The notes under the pieces are model-generated. The model saw nothing but the letters and a program-made list of their open reading frames with translations, was not told the DNA's origin and did not search any database. Positions 16,701 through 24,050 of a DNA stretch of 35,462 nucleotides are shown here, one piece after another. The DNA is from Phycisphaerales bacterium UBA3190 (lineage in GTDB: Bacteria > Planctomycetota > Phycisphaerae > Phycisphaerales > UBA1924). A program made the position numbers and the translations under genes. The stretch lies in assembly GCA_002364005.1 (NCBI GenBank), contig DEXG01000015.1, forward strand, positions 570,640-606,101, read 5' to 3'. Position 1 is the stretch's first letter. Every line of letters begins with the position of its first letter.

Positions 16701-18143
16701 ATGCGCTCATCGGGTCCGCTTTCGTTCTTTCTTCTCGCTGCCCTCGCTGGGAGCGCTGTCGCCCACGAACCCGTCGCGCAGGACCCTGGGGTCGATATCG
16801 ACCTCAACACCACCGAGAAGGTCCACGGCTGCTGGGAAGGCCCCAACGGCGAGCTTGAGGGCGGGGTGTTCTATCTCCCAATGGATAAGGACGCACGCGC
16901 GGTCATCGAGGCCGTCGAAGTCGCCAACCGTGGCGTGCCCGATAACCGGGTGGACTTCGTGATCGTCGGCGACGGGTACACCGCGGGCGAGCAGGCCCAG
17001 TTCCACACCGATGCGACCGCGATCGCCAACAACTTCTTCCGATACGAGCCCTTCATCAGCTATGAGCCGTACTTCCGCATCACGCAGATCGAGGTGGTCT
17101 CCCCCGAATCGGGTGTCGACAACGACCCCAACCAGGGCGTGAGCCGAAACACGGCCTTGGACATGTCGTACTGGTGCGGCGGCACCGAGCGTCTGCTCTG
17201 CGTGAATGTGAGCAAGGCGTACACCGCCGCGGCCAGCGCCCCCGACATCGACCAGGTCATCGCCATCGCCAACTCGAGCAAGTACGGCGGGGCGGGCTAC
17301 CCCAGCAGTAACCTGGGCACCGCAGCCGGCCAGAACAGCGCGGCCGTCGAAATCGCGATCCACGAGATGGGGCACTCGCTGGGCGATCTGGCCGACGAGT
17401 ACACCTACGGCGGCCCGACCAACTACAGCGGGAACGAGCCCAGCGACGCGAATGTCTCGATCTATGACCGCGACGAGCAAACCGATCAGCAACGCAAGTG
17501 GTGGCAATGGATGGACGCCTCGGTCTCGGGCTTCGATGGGCCAGTCAGCACCTACGAGGGCGGGAACTACTCGGCCTCAGGGATTTATCGCGCCTCAAAC
17601 AACTCGATGATGCGGAGTCTGAGCCGACCGTTCAACCTGCCCAGCGCCGAACGACTGATCCGACAGATCTACCTCGAGGTCGACCCGATCGATGACGGCA
17701 CACCCAATGGCAGCGTCCTCGAACGCGATGCCATGGCCTGGGTCCAGCCCATGCAGCCCATCGGGCATGACCTGAGCGTGACCTGGTACCTCAATGACCA
17801 GATCATCCTCAGCGCCATCGGCCAGACCCAGCTCGACCTCTCGACGCTGACACTGCTCGACGGCGAGAACACCATCCGCGTCGATGTGGTCGATCCGACC
17901 CCCTGGGTCCGCAACGAAACGATCCGCAGCAACTTCATGAGCGAGTCACGCACCTTCACGGTCGATGTCTGCACCCCCGCAGCGGACCTCACGGGTGATG
18001 GGAATGTCGACTTCTTCGATGTCAGCGCCTTCCTGACCGCCTTCAACAATCAGGATCCGACGGCCGACATGGACGGGGACGGGGCGTACACATTCTTCGA
18101 TGTCAGCTCGTTCCTGGTGCTGTTCAGCGCGGGTGGGTGCTGA
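16701..18143 (+). CDS. Secreted M64-family metallopeptidase with dockerin-like tail (copy B)
   Basis: A 480-residue paralogue of the preceding gene, similar along its whole length with most mature residues identical. A signal peptide covers residues 1-21 (SAVAH). The zinc site HEMGHSLGDLADEY is intact (H221, E222, H225, probably D232). The dockerin-like domain begins at Cys424, with loops DLTGDGNVDFFD and DMDGDGAYTFFD. It ends in GGC without the final Pro of the other four. AGGAG stands 6 bases before the ATG. Differences between copies are concentrated in the signal peptide, the N-terminal 30 residues and a region after the zinc site (residues about 240-265), where substrate contacts may differ. 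Confidence 0.85.
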   Translation: MRSSGPLSFFLLAALAGSAVAHEPVAQDPGVDIDLNTTEKVHGCWEGPNGELEGGVFYLPMDKDARAVIEAVEVANRGVPDNRVDFVIVGDGYTAGEQAQFHTDATAIANNFFRYEPFISYEPYFRITQIEVVSPESGVDNDPNQGVSRNTALDMSYWCGGTERLLCVNVSKAYTAAASAPDIDQVIAIANSSKYGGAGYPSSNLGTAAGQNSAAVEIAIHEMGHSLGDLADEYTYGGPTNYSGNEPSDANVSIYDRDEQTDQQRKWWQWMDASVSGFDGPVSTYEGGNYSASGIYRASNNSMMRSLSRPFNLPSAERLIRQIYLEVDPIDDGTPNGSVLERDAMAWVQPMQPIGHDLSVTWYLNDQIILSAIGQTQLDLSTLTLLDGENTIRVDVVDPTPWVRNETIRSNFMSESRTFTVDVCTPAADLTGDGNVDFFDVSAFLTAFNNQDPTADMDGDGAYTFFDVSSFLVLFSAGGC

Positions 18144-18168
18144 CCTCTGGTGCAAATAAACCACGAAT

Positions 18169-18211
18169 ACGCCCCTGCGATCGCAATAACGCCAGGCCTG
18201 GGGCGTTTCTT
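18169..18211 (+). terminator. Probable intrinsic terminator after the M64 pair
   Basis: ACGCCCC (18169-18175) pairs with GGGGCGT (18200-18206), with a further small inner stem (AGGCCT), and TTCTT follows. It is placed 26 bases after the stop of the second M64 gene. The loop is long, so efficiency is uncertain. The remaining 230 bases to the next gene show no gene that I can support. Confidence 0.5.
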
Positions 18212-18438
18212 GTACGCATACGCGTCTCACGCGCATGTATGGTAATTGATCGGGTCTGGTCCGCTTTTTCCTGAAATGTTTGGACTCTGCGGGTTCTGTG
18301 GGCCAGAATTGATCATCATGAGATGAAGAACCGGCATCACATGCTTTTCAGTCGCGAATGGGCGATGAGAAGAGGAAGCGATGCCAACGGCTTGGATTGT
18401 CGAGCCGTGCACTTAGACCGATTCGGGAGGCCGTTGAA

Positions 18439-19527
18439 ATGAATATGCACCGCACCACACTGCTCACGCTTGGGCTGGGACTGATCGCCGGAAGCGCTTC
18501 GATGGGCCATGCTCAGGCACTGGACCGCAATGACCTTTCGCCAGAAGCCCCCGCTGTCATGAATCCCAGCGTGAAGAACAAGGGCATCCTGGTCATGTCC
18601 AGCAAGACCCAGGACGCGGGCGAGATCCTCGACCTTGAGGATGTGGACCTGACCTACCTCTTCAGGAACACCGGCGCCGGGCCGCTGACCATCACCCAGG
18701 TCAAGACCACCTGTGGTTGCACGGTCCCGGAACTGGAAAAGAAGACCTACATGCCCGGCGAGTCGGGCACGCTCAATGTGAAGTTCGACCCGCGCGGCAA
18801 GGCCGGCGCGATCGCACGCAACATCACCATCTTCACCGATTCAGATTCCACGCCCAGCGAGACCATCATCGTCCGCGCTCTGGTCAAGCCCGTGGTTGTG
18901 ATCGAGCCCAAGGTCGTCCCCTTCGAAGCAATCCAGAAGGGCAACAGCGCGACCAAGGAGTTCAAGATCTACGGCCGCACCGATGACTTCAAGGTCACCC
19001 GCGCCACCGCCAGCGACCCCGATGTCTTCGATATCGAGATCGAGGACATGGGCGAAGCCGAGTACCGGGGCGAGAACCTCCGCCTCTCCATCGTCCGCGT
19101 GACCGTCAAAGACAACGCCCGCCCCGACAACCACCGCACCGACATCACCATCCGGACCAATGACGAGCGCAAGCCCATCGTGACCACGACCGCCATCGCA
19201 CGCGTGCTCGGCGATCTCAAGATCGATCCCGTCCGCGTCACCATGGGACGCATGGTCGTCGGCGATGCCTTCGAGAAGGAGTTCGTCGTCGGTTCGAAGA
19301 GCGGCACGGCCTTCAACATCAAGAGCGTCGGGCTCAGCACCATCGCCCTCGAGCATGAGATCAGCTACGAGCCCGCCAACGAGGAGAAGAGCGAGTGGCG
19401 CGTGAAGATCACCGGCACGGTGACCCACCCCGCACCCCGCTTCAACACGCCAATCCTCATCACCACCGATGTGGAAGATGAGAGCGAACTGACCGTGCAG
19501 ATGTACGGGCAGCTCCGTGCTGAGTAA
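18439..19527 (+). CDS. Exported DUF1573 protein
   Basis: A 362-residue protein with a signal peptide (residues 1-27, ending in GHAQA). Around residues 70-135 it has the DUF1573 pattern: FRNTGAGPLTITQVKTTCGCTVPEL, then a PGESGTLNVKFDPRGKAG strand pair and NITIFTDSD, an immunoglobulin-like fold with a paired Cys-Gly-Cys. Two more beta-rich segments follow. The role of DUF1573 is not established; it is common in planctomycetes and Bacteroidetes envelope proteins. I chose ATG 18439, with GGGAGG 8 bases upstream. The next two genes encode a rhodanese and a MauE-like protein, which suggests thiol or sulfur redox work outside the cytoplasm. Confidence 0.82.
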   Translation: MNMHRTTLLTLGLGLIAGSASMGHAQALDRNDLSPEAPAVMNPSVKNKGILVMSSKTQDAGEILDLEDVDLTYLFRNTGAGPLTITQVKTTCGCTVPELEKKTYMPGESGTLNVKFDPRGKAGAIARNITIFTDSDSTPSETIIVRALVKPVVVIEPKVVPFEAIQKGNSATKEFKIYGRTDDFKVTRATASDPDVFDIEIEDMGEAEYRGENLRLSIVRVTVKDNARPDNHRTDITIRTNDERKPIVTTTAIARVLGDLKIDPVRVTMGRMVVGDAFEKEFVVGSKSGTAFNIKSVGLSTIALEHEISYEPANEEKSEWRVKITGTVTHPAPRFNTPILITTDVEDESELTVQMYGQLRAE

Positions 19528-19560
19528 GCACAACATCACACACGACGCTTGGAGACCCCC

Positions 19561-20205
19561 ATGCGCCTGATTCAGACCTGCAGTGGGCTGCTCTCGATCA
19601 TCGGGGCGGCCTTTCTTTTCGCGACCGTGCACGCGATGACCCGCCAGCCGGTGGACCTCACGCCGCCGCCGATCAAAGCAGGGGCGGGCGATGTCACGCC
19701 GCGCGTCCAGCCCAGCAACACGCCCGACAACACGCCCGACGAGGTCGAGACACCCGACCCCGTCGTGGATCCCCTCGTGGATCCCCTTGTCAATCCTGCT
19801 GATGAACCCGCCGAGCAGGCCGATCTGCCAAGCGACGCGATGCTCGACGCGCCCGTCCCCGAGGGCACCCTGACTCTGCGTGAGAGCTACTCGCTCTTCA
19901 AGCAGGATGTGTACTTCATCGATGCCCGCCACGAGCACGAGTACGAAGCGGGTCACATCGAGTACGCGTTCTGGCTCCCCTCGACGCTCTTTGATACCGA
20001 TAGCGATCGCGCCTTCGCGGTCGTCGACTCCATGCCTCCGGACGCCACCGTCGTGATCTACTGCGTGGGCGGCGACTGCGACGCGTCCAAGAACACGGCC
20101 CGGCGATTGTCCCAGATCGGGTTCACCGACCTGCGCATCATGGGCGTCGGGTACGGCGACTGGGTCGAGGCCGGCTTCCCGATCACCGAAGGGAGCGAAC
20201 CATGA
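19561..20205 (+). CDS. Membrane-anchored rhodanese-like protein
   Basis: A 214-residue protein with an N-terminal hydrophobic helix (residues 9-27), then a Pro/Asp-rich linker (about 35-90) with near-tandem VDPLVDPLVNP, then a rhodanese domain (about 100-210). The domain has FIDARHEHEYEAGHIEYAFW and an active-site loop with Cys168 in IYCVGGDCDASK; a second Cys (C173) in the loop makes a CX4C pair. The catalytic domain should lie on the outer side of the membrane. I chose ATG 19561 (GGAG upstream) over an in-frame TTG 4 codons before. The stop overlaps the next start as ATGA. Confidence 0.85.
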   Translation: MRLIQTCSGLLSIIGAAFLFATVHAMTRQPVDLTPPPIKAGAGDVTPRVQPSNTPDNTPDEVETPDPVVDPLVDPLVNPADEPAEQADLPSDAMLDAPVPEGTLTLRESYSLFKQDVYFIDARHEHEYEAGHIEYAFWLPSTLFDTDSDRAFAVVDSMPPDATVVIYCVGGDCDASKNTARRLSQIGFTDLRIMGVGYGDWVEAGFPITEGSEP

Positions 20206-20795
20206 GCAAGCCCCTCAACACACAAACCTCGATGACCGAATCGATCCTGCTCCAGCTCCCGCTCCGCGTGGCACTGGGCGGGCTCTTCATGTACGCCGCC
20301 TACAACAAGATCCCCGCGATCCAGTCATTCGCCGAGGCCATCAAGGGCTTCGGGGTGCTCGACAGCGAGACCCACCCGGAGCTGATCATCATCGCGGCGT
20401 TCGTGATCCCCTGGTTCGAACTGCTCGCCGGGCTCATGCTCGTTCTGGGCCTGCGTGCCCGCTCGGCGGCTCTGGGCATCGGGCTGCTGCTGATCATGTT
20501 CATCGCTGGGCTGCTCCATGTCATCTTCAGCGATGTCGATGCCGACTGCTCCTGCTTCGGCGATGCGAACATGGTCTGCGGCTCCAGCGTGGGCTGGTGC
20601 CAGGTCATCCGCAATCTGATCATGCTGATCCCCGCCGCATACCTCATCTGGCGTGGCCCGGGGCGCGTGGCGTTGGATCAACTCTGCGGCAAACCCGACC
20701 AGAACCCGCCCGCACCGCCATCGAATACACCGCCGACCATCCAATACGATGATTCTGCGCCCAGAACGGTCGACCACGACGCGGCTCGTGCGTAA
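20202..20795 (+). CDS. MauE/DoxX-family membrane protein
   Basis: A 197-residue protein with four membrane segments. LRVALGGLFMYAAYNKI near the start and a Cys-rich loop DADCSCFG followed by MVCGSSVGWCQVIRNLIML match the MauE-like branch of DoxX proteins, whose best-known member is needed for disulfide formation in methylamine dehydrogenase. Four Cys in or near one loop suggest thiol redox exchange. The C-terminal 35 residues are Pro/Asp-rich and cytoplasmic or disordered. Overlap with the rhodanese gene implies coupled translation and a joint role. Confidence 0.85.
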   Translation: MSKPLNTQTSMTESILLQLPLRVALGGLFMYAAYNKIPAIQSFAEAIKGFGVLDSETHPELIIIAAFVIPWFELLAGLMLVLGLRARSAALGIGLLLIMFIAGLLHVIFSDVDADCSCFGDANMVCGSSVGWCQVIRNLIMLIPAAYLIWRGPGRVALDQLCGKPDQNPPAPPSNTPPTIQYDDSAPRTVDHDAARA

Positions 20796-20886
20796 AGTCC
20801 CTGCCCATGAATGAGTTCCGTCGCTCGGGTGCGTCGCCGCGTTGGTGACCGATCCGAGCCACGAAGTCCACGACGGAGAACCATAG

Positions 20887-21141
20887 ATGAAAGACAGCAG
20901 AGGCCCAAAGCCAGATCGTTTCGGCGCCCCCACCGGCAAGGTCACCATTGAGAGCGGTAAGGGCATCGAGTATGTCGACTACAAGGATGTCGAATCCCTG
21001 CGTCGCATGATGACCCCCAACGGCAAGATCTACGGCCGCAAGCGCCTGGGCACCAACGCCCGTCAGCAGCGTATGGTCGCGACCGCCGTCAAGCGTGCAC
21101 GCTTCCTCGGCCTGCTCCCCTTCACCAGCGCGACCATCTGA
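20887..21141 (+). CDS. rpsR: Small ribosomal subunit protein bS18
   Basis: An 84-residue ribosomal protein of the 30S platform. The family core is clear: YVDYKDVESLRRMMTPNGKI, then GRKRLGTNARQQRMVATAVKRARFLGLLPFT. Length is normal (75-90). GGAG lies 8 bases before the ATG. In most bacteria rpsR stands with rpsF, ssb or rplI; here it is alone between an envelope redox gene and a methionine sulfoxide reductase. Confidence 0.97.
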   Translation: MKDSRGPKPDRFGAPTGKVTIESGKGIEYVDYKDVESLRRMMTPNGKIYGRKRLGTNARQQRMVATAVKRARFLGLLPFTSATI

Positions 21142-21163
21142 TCGCACGCCAATACGAACGACC

Positions 21164-21196
21164 AAACCCACTCGGCCCGTGCCGTGTGGGTTTTTT
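21164..21196 (+). terminator. Strong intrinsic terminator of rpsR
   Basis: AAACCCAC (21164-21171) pairs with GTGGGTTT (21186-21193). After a T-T mismatch, CGGC pairs with GCCG around a CCGT tetraloop. Six T follow the GTGGG arm. It starts 22 bases after the rpsR stop and is the clearest terminator in the window. Confidence 0.85.
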
Positions 21197-21210
21197 CATG
21201 CGTCCGAATC

Positions 21211-21216
21211 TAGAAT
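21211..21216 (+). promoter_or_regulatory. Possible -10 box of a leaderless gene
   Basis: TAGAAT stands 5 bases before the ATG of the methionine sulfoxide reductase gene, and no Shine-Dalgarno sequence is present. The space between the rpsR terminator and the ATG is only 25 bases, so any promoter has to lie here. Confidence 0.4.
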
Positions 21217-21221
21217 AAACC

Positions 21222-21716
21222 ATGCCAGTCTATGAACGCGATTACAAGCAAGTTGCCATGGCCCTCTCCGATGTCTCGGGTAATCGGCACCGACGCATGC
21301 ACGAGGTGTGCGATGTGCTCTGGCGGTTCTTCAAGGACTTCGGCGTCTCATGGGTTGGGTTCTACGAGAAGGACCCAGACGCTGAGCAGATGATCCTTGG
21401 CCCGTCACGCGACAAGCCCGCGTGCTCGCCCATCGAGTTGCACGGTGCCTGCGGCATGTGCTGGGAAAAGAAACGCCCCATCATCGTCAACGATGTGCAC
21501 AACCTCGGCGCCAACTACATCGCCTGCGATCCCAAAGACCGCTCCGAGGTCATCATCCCGCTCTTCAACGACGACGGCAGCTGCTACGGCGTGCTCGATG
21601 TCGATTCGTTCGACCGCAACGCCTTCGGCGAGCAGGATGTCTACGAGCTGCGCAAAATCATGGAATCCACCGCCCTGAGCTGGCCCGCCCCCCACCGCCC
21701 CGCGCTGGTGTATTGA
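21222..21716 (+). CDS. msrC: Free methionine-(R)-sulfoxide reductase (GAF domain)
   Basis: A 164-residue GAF-domain enzyme that reduces free methionine-R-sulfoxide, protecting against oxidation. The family line is clear: VSWVGFYEKD, LGPSRDKPACSPIELHGACG, IIVNDVH, YIACDPKDRSEVIIPL and GVLDVDSFD. The three Cys used by the family (here C68, C77 and C102) are all present, with an extra Cys at 80. Length matches the family (about 150-165). A plain GAF sensor domain is the alternative, but the three Cys argue for the enzyme. Confidence 0.85.
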   Translation: MPVYERDYKQVAMALSDVSGNRHRRMHEVCDVLWRFFKDFGVSWVGFYEKDPDAEQMILGPSRDKPACSPIELHGACGMCWEKKRPIIVNDVHNLGANYIACDPKDRSEVIIPLFNDDGSCYGVLDVDSFDRNAFGEQDVYELRKIMESTALSWPAPHRPALVY

Positions 21717-21720
21717 GACG

Positions 21721-21769
21721 GGGAACAGGGATTAGGGAACAGGGATTAGGGATTAGGGATTAGGGATAC
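21721..21769. repeat. Heptanucleotide array A
   Basis: Seven consecutive 7-base units: GGGAACA, GGGATTA, GGGAACA, GGGATTA, GGGATTA, GGGATTA, GGGATAC. The array begins 5 bases after the stop codon of the methionine sulfoxide reductase gene. It resembles the short tandemly repeated heptamers of cyanobacteria in form. Confidence 0.8.
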
Positions 21770-21833
21770 GCGCACGACCAGACCCCCACGATCGACCTCG
21801 ACCTGTTGAGCCTTGATACCCCCCCAACAAACG

Positions 21834-21889
21834 CCCTAGTGGCTAGTGGCTAGTCCCTAGTGGCTGATGGCCGATGGCTGATCGCTGAT
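21834..21889. repeat. Heptanucleotide array B
   Basis: Eight consecutive 7-base units: CCCTAGT, GGCTAGT, GGCTAGT, CCCTAGT, GGCTGAT, GGCCGAT, GGCTGAT, CGCTGAT. It ends 8 bases before the stop of the pseudouridine synthase gene on the other strand. The 64 bases between arrays A and B carry no gene. Two of its units recur at 307-320. Confidence 0.8.
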
Positions 21890-21896
21890 CCCCAAC

Positions 21897-22613
21897 CTAA
21901 AACGGATCCGGCGCTTTAAATGTCAACTGCTTGCCCGTGCGTGGATGATGGATCGTCAGCATCGACGCGTGCAGCATCAGGCGGTCGGCGTTGGTTGCCG
22001 TGCCGTACAACTCATCGCCCACGATCGGGTGCCCGAGCCCGGTCGTCTCGTCCTCGTTGAACTGACCCAGCGTCCCCACGGTCGTGACCATTGGATGGGC
22101 CGCGTGCACACGCAGCTGGTGCGTTCGCCCGGTATGAGGCAGCAGCTCGACCCGCGTAACAGGCCGATCGCGGTAGGTCTCACGGGATAGGACCCGGTAC
22201 TGCGTCTGCGAGGGCTTGCCCTGGGCATAGTCCACGAGCATGAGCGGGCGCACATCCATGTCCTTGCGCAGTGGGCAGTTGATCTGGCCCTCGTCGTGCT
22301 CCAGGTGCCCCTCGAGCAGGGCGATATAGCGTTTCTGGGTCCGCCGAAACTCGAACTGCACCGACAGGTTCTTGTGCGTCTTGGCGTTCAGGGCCAGGAT
22401 CATCACCCCCGATGTCGAGAGATCGAGGCGGTGGCAGGTCATCGGGCCCGTCGCATCGGGATACATCGCCTGGACCCGCGAACGCATGCAGTCCTGCTTC
22501 TCCGGGGCGATGCCGGGCACCGAGAGCAGCCCAGCGGGCTTGTCGATCACCACGAACCAGTCGTCCTCATGCAGCACCCGCAGCGGCTCGCTGGGCGGGC
22601 GGTACTCGAACAT
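21897..22613 (-). CDS. RluA-family RNA pseudouridine synthase
   Basis: A 238-residue enzyme that converts uridine to pseudouridine in rRNA or tRNA. Motifs: VVIDKPAGLLSVPG, the catalytic HRLDLSTSGVMILA with Asp64, QKRYIALLEG, and RVELLPHTGRTHQLRVH. There is no S4 domain, as in RluA itself, which points to an rRNA/tRNA dual-site or related enzyme. I chose ATG 22613 because a promoter-like pair (22666-22638) lies upstream of it. An ATG at 22670 would add 19 residues but leave the promoter inside the gene. The gene is divergent from the PD40 gene and convergent with the methionine sulfoxide reductase gene. Confidence 0.88.
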   Translation of the reverse strand: MFEYRPPSEPLRVLHEDDWFVVIDKPAGLLSVPGIAPEKQDCMRSRVQAMYPDATGPMTCHRLDLSTSGVMILALNAKTHKNLSVQFEFRRTQKRYIALLEGHLEHDEGQINCPLRKDMDVRPLMLVDYAQGKPSQTQYRVLSRETYRDRPVTRVELLPHTGRTHQLRVHAAHPMVTTVGTLGQFNEDETTGLGHPIVGDELYGTATNADRLMLHASMLTIHHPRTGKQLTFKAPDPF

Positions 22614-22637
22614 GGGAACAGGGCCCTCATGGACGCG

Positions 22638-22666
22638 AGTAATCGGGTATTGAGACCTAGTATCAA
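22638..22666 (-). promoter_or_regulatory. Candidate promoter of the pseudouridine synthase gene
   Basis: On the minus strand TTGATA (22666-22661) and ATTACT (22643-22638) are 17 bases apart, predicting a start near 22631. A GAGGG site follows, 10 bases before the ATG at 22613. Confidence 0.4.
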
Positions 22667-22704
22667 CCATGCAGAAGCAGTGTAGACCCCCCAGGAGCTT
22701 TGAA

Positions 22705-24003
22705 ATGCGTATCACCACACTGACCATCGCCGCGCTGTGCGCGTTGAGTGCCCCTTCACTCGCTCAGGACGCCCCCCTCAACCCCAACCCGAGCTGGGAT
22801 GATCAGTGGCCCACCCTCGAGAGCGACTACCTCACCGACTATGTCCAGCTCACCCACAGCGAGCAGTTCATCAAGGCCGGCGAGTCCTACTTCTCACCCG
22901 ATGGCAAGATGATCATTTTCCAGGCGATCCCCGTCCCACCCGAGGGCGAAACCGCCGAGGCCCACTACGCCATGTATGTCGCGGGCGTCCAACGCGACGA
23001 GCAGGGCAACATCACCGGGCTCGGACCAGCCGGCATGGTCTCATCGCCAAGCAGCGCCAACACCTGCGGCTGGTTCCACCCGAACGAACCCATGAAGATC
23101 CTCTTCGGCTCGACCGTCACCGCGCCGTCGGGCGGCGAGGTCGCGGGCTACCAGCGCGAGAACTCCCGCTACTCCTGGCAGTTCCCGGTCGAGATGGACA
23201 TCATGGCCGGGAACATCAAGATGCGCTACGACCTGAGCGACGAGGCCAAGGCCCGCGCCAAGGCGCACAAGGAATCAGGTGATACCAACCCGCCCCAGCT
23301 CGCCATGGACGACATCATCAGCGTGCCAGAGCTTACCAATGCCAAGCCCCTCTGGCAGCGCGAGGGCTACGACGCCGAGGGATCCTGGTCGCCCGACGGG
23401 CGCTTCGTCCTCTACACCCAGCTTGAGCCAGGCACGAACAACGGCGACATCTGGGTGTACGACACCACCGACGAATCACACACGCCGCTGGTCACCGCCG
23501 ACGGCTACGACGGCGGGCCCTTCTTCTCGCCCGACGGCAAATCGATCTGCTACCGAAGCGACCGGCGCGGTGACAACCTCCTGCAGATCTTCGTCTCGAC
23601 CCTCGCCTTTGATGACAGCGGCAAGATCACCGGCGTCGAGGAGGAACTCCAGCTCACCGACAACGAGCATGTCAACTGGTGCCCGTTCTACACCCCCGAT
23701 GGCAAGTACCTGCTCTACGCGACCAGCGAGGTCTCCCACGGCAACTACGAGATCTACGCCATCGACGCCAAGGGCACCTATGACCCCGAGTACACCGCAC
23801 GCCTGCGCATCACACAGGCACGCGGATTCGACGGCCTGCCCGCATTCACCAGCGATGGGCAGTGGATGATCTGGACCGCCCAGCGCGGGGCTGCACCCGA
23901 GGGCGAGAAGCCCGGCAGCCAGCTCTGGACCGCCAAGGTGGATCTCGAAGCGATCGACCGGGACTACCAGGCCGCGCAACAGAAGCTCACCCCCAACGAC
24001 TGA
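22705..24003 (+). CDS. Exported PD40/TolB-like beta-propeller protein
   Basis: A 432-residue protein with a signal peptide (residues 1-20, ending in PSLAQ) and at least five PD40 repeats of TolB type: SYFSPDGKMIIFQA, GSWSPDGRFVLYTQ, PFFSPDGKSICYRSDR, PFYTPDGKYLLYAT and PAFTSDGQWMIW. Such propellers bind partners or ligands; no peptidase domain follows, unlike in DPP-IV-like proteins. There is a spacer with charged helix at about residues 165-200. I chose ATG 22705 after AGGAG. Proteins of this kind are frequent in planctomycetes and remain without a known role. Confidence 0.82.
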   Translation: MRITTLTIAALCALSAPSLAQDAPLNPNPSWDDQWPTLESDYLTDYVQLTHSEQFIKAGESYFSPDGKMIIFQAIPVPPEGETAEAHYAMYVAGVQRDEQGNITGLGPAGMVSSPSSANTCGWFHPNEPMKILFGSTVTAPSGGEVAGYQRENSRYSWQFPVEMDIMAGNIKMRYDLSDEAKARAKAHKESGDTNPPQLAMDDIISVPELTNAKPLWQREGYDAEGSWSPDGRFVLYTQLEPGTNNGDIWVYDTTDESHTPLVTADGYDGGPFFSPDGKSICYRSDRRGDNLLQIFVSTLAFDDSGKITGVEEELQLTDNEHVNWCPFYTPDGKYLLYATSEVSHGNYEIYAIDAKGTYDPEYTARLRITQARGFDGLPAFTSDGQWMIWTAQRGAAPEGEKPGSQLWTAKVDLEAIDRDYQAAQQKLTPND

Positions 24004-24050
24004 TCACCCCGCGTACCATTCCGCGTCACCACTGCGGGAGCAACCACCCG

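Noticed and set aside
20807..20848. Small frame of 13 codons (MNEFRRSGASPRW) before rpsR as a leader peptide
   Set aside because: No ribosome binding site, and no run of a regulatory amino acid; chance occurrence is likely.
21721..21769. Telomere-like or CRISPR-like meaning of the GGGATTA repeats
   Set aside because: Units are 7 bases, few, and lie between two ordinary genes; spacers are absent.
22614..22727. Upstream starts of the pseudouridine synthase (22670 or 22727)
   Set aside because: The added residues do not resemble the family and overlap the promoter regions of both divergent genes; ATG 22613 fits better, though 22670 cannot be ruled out.
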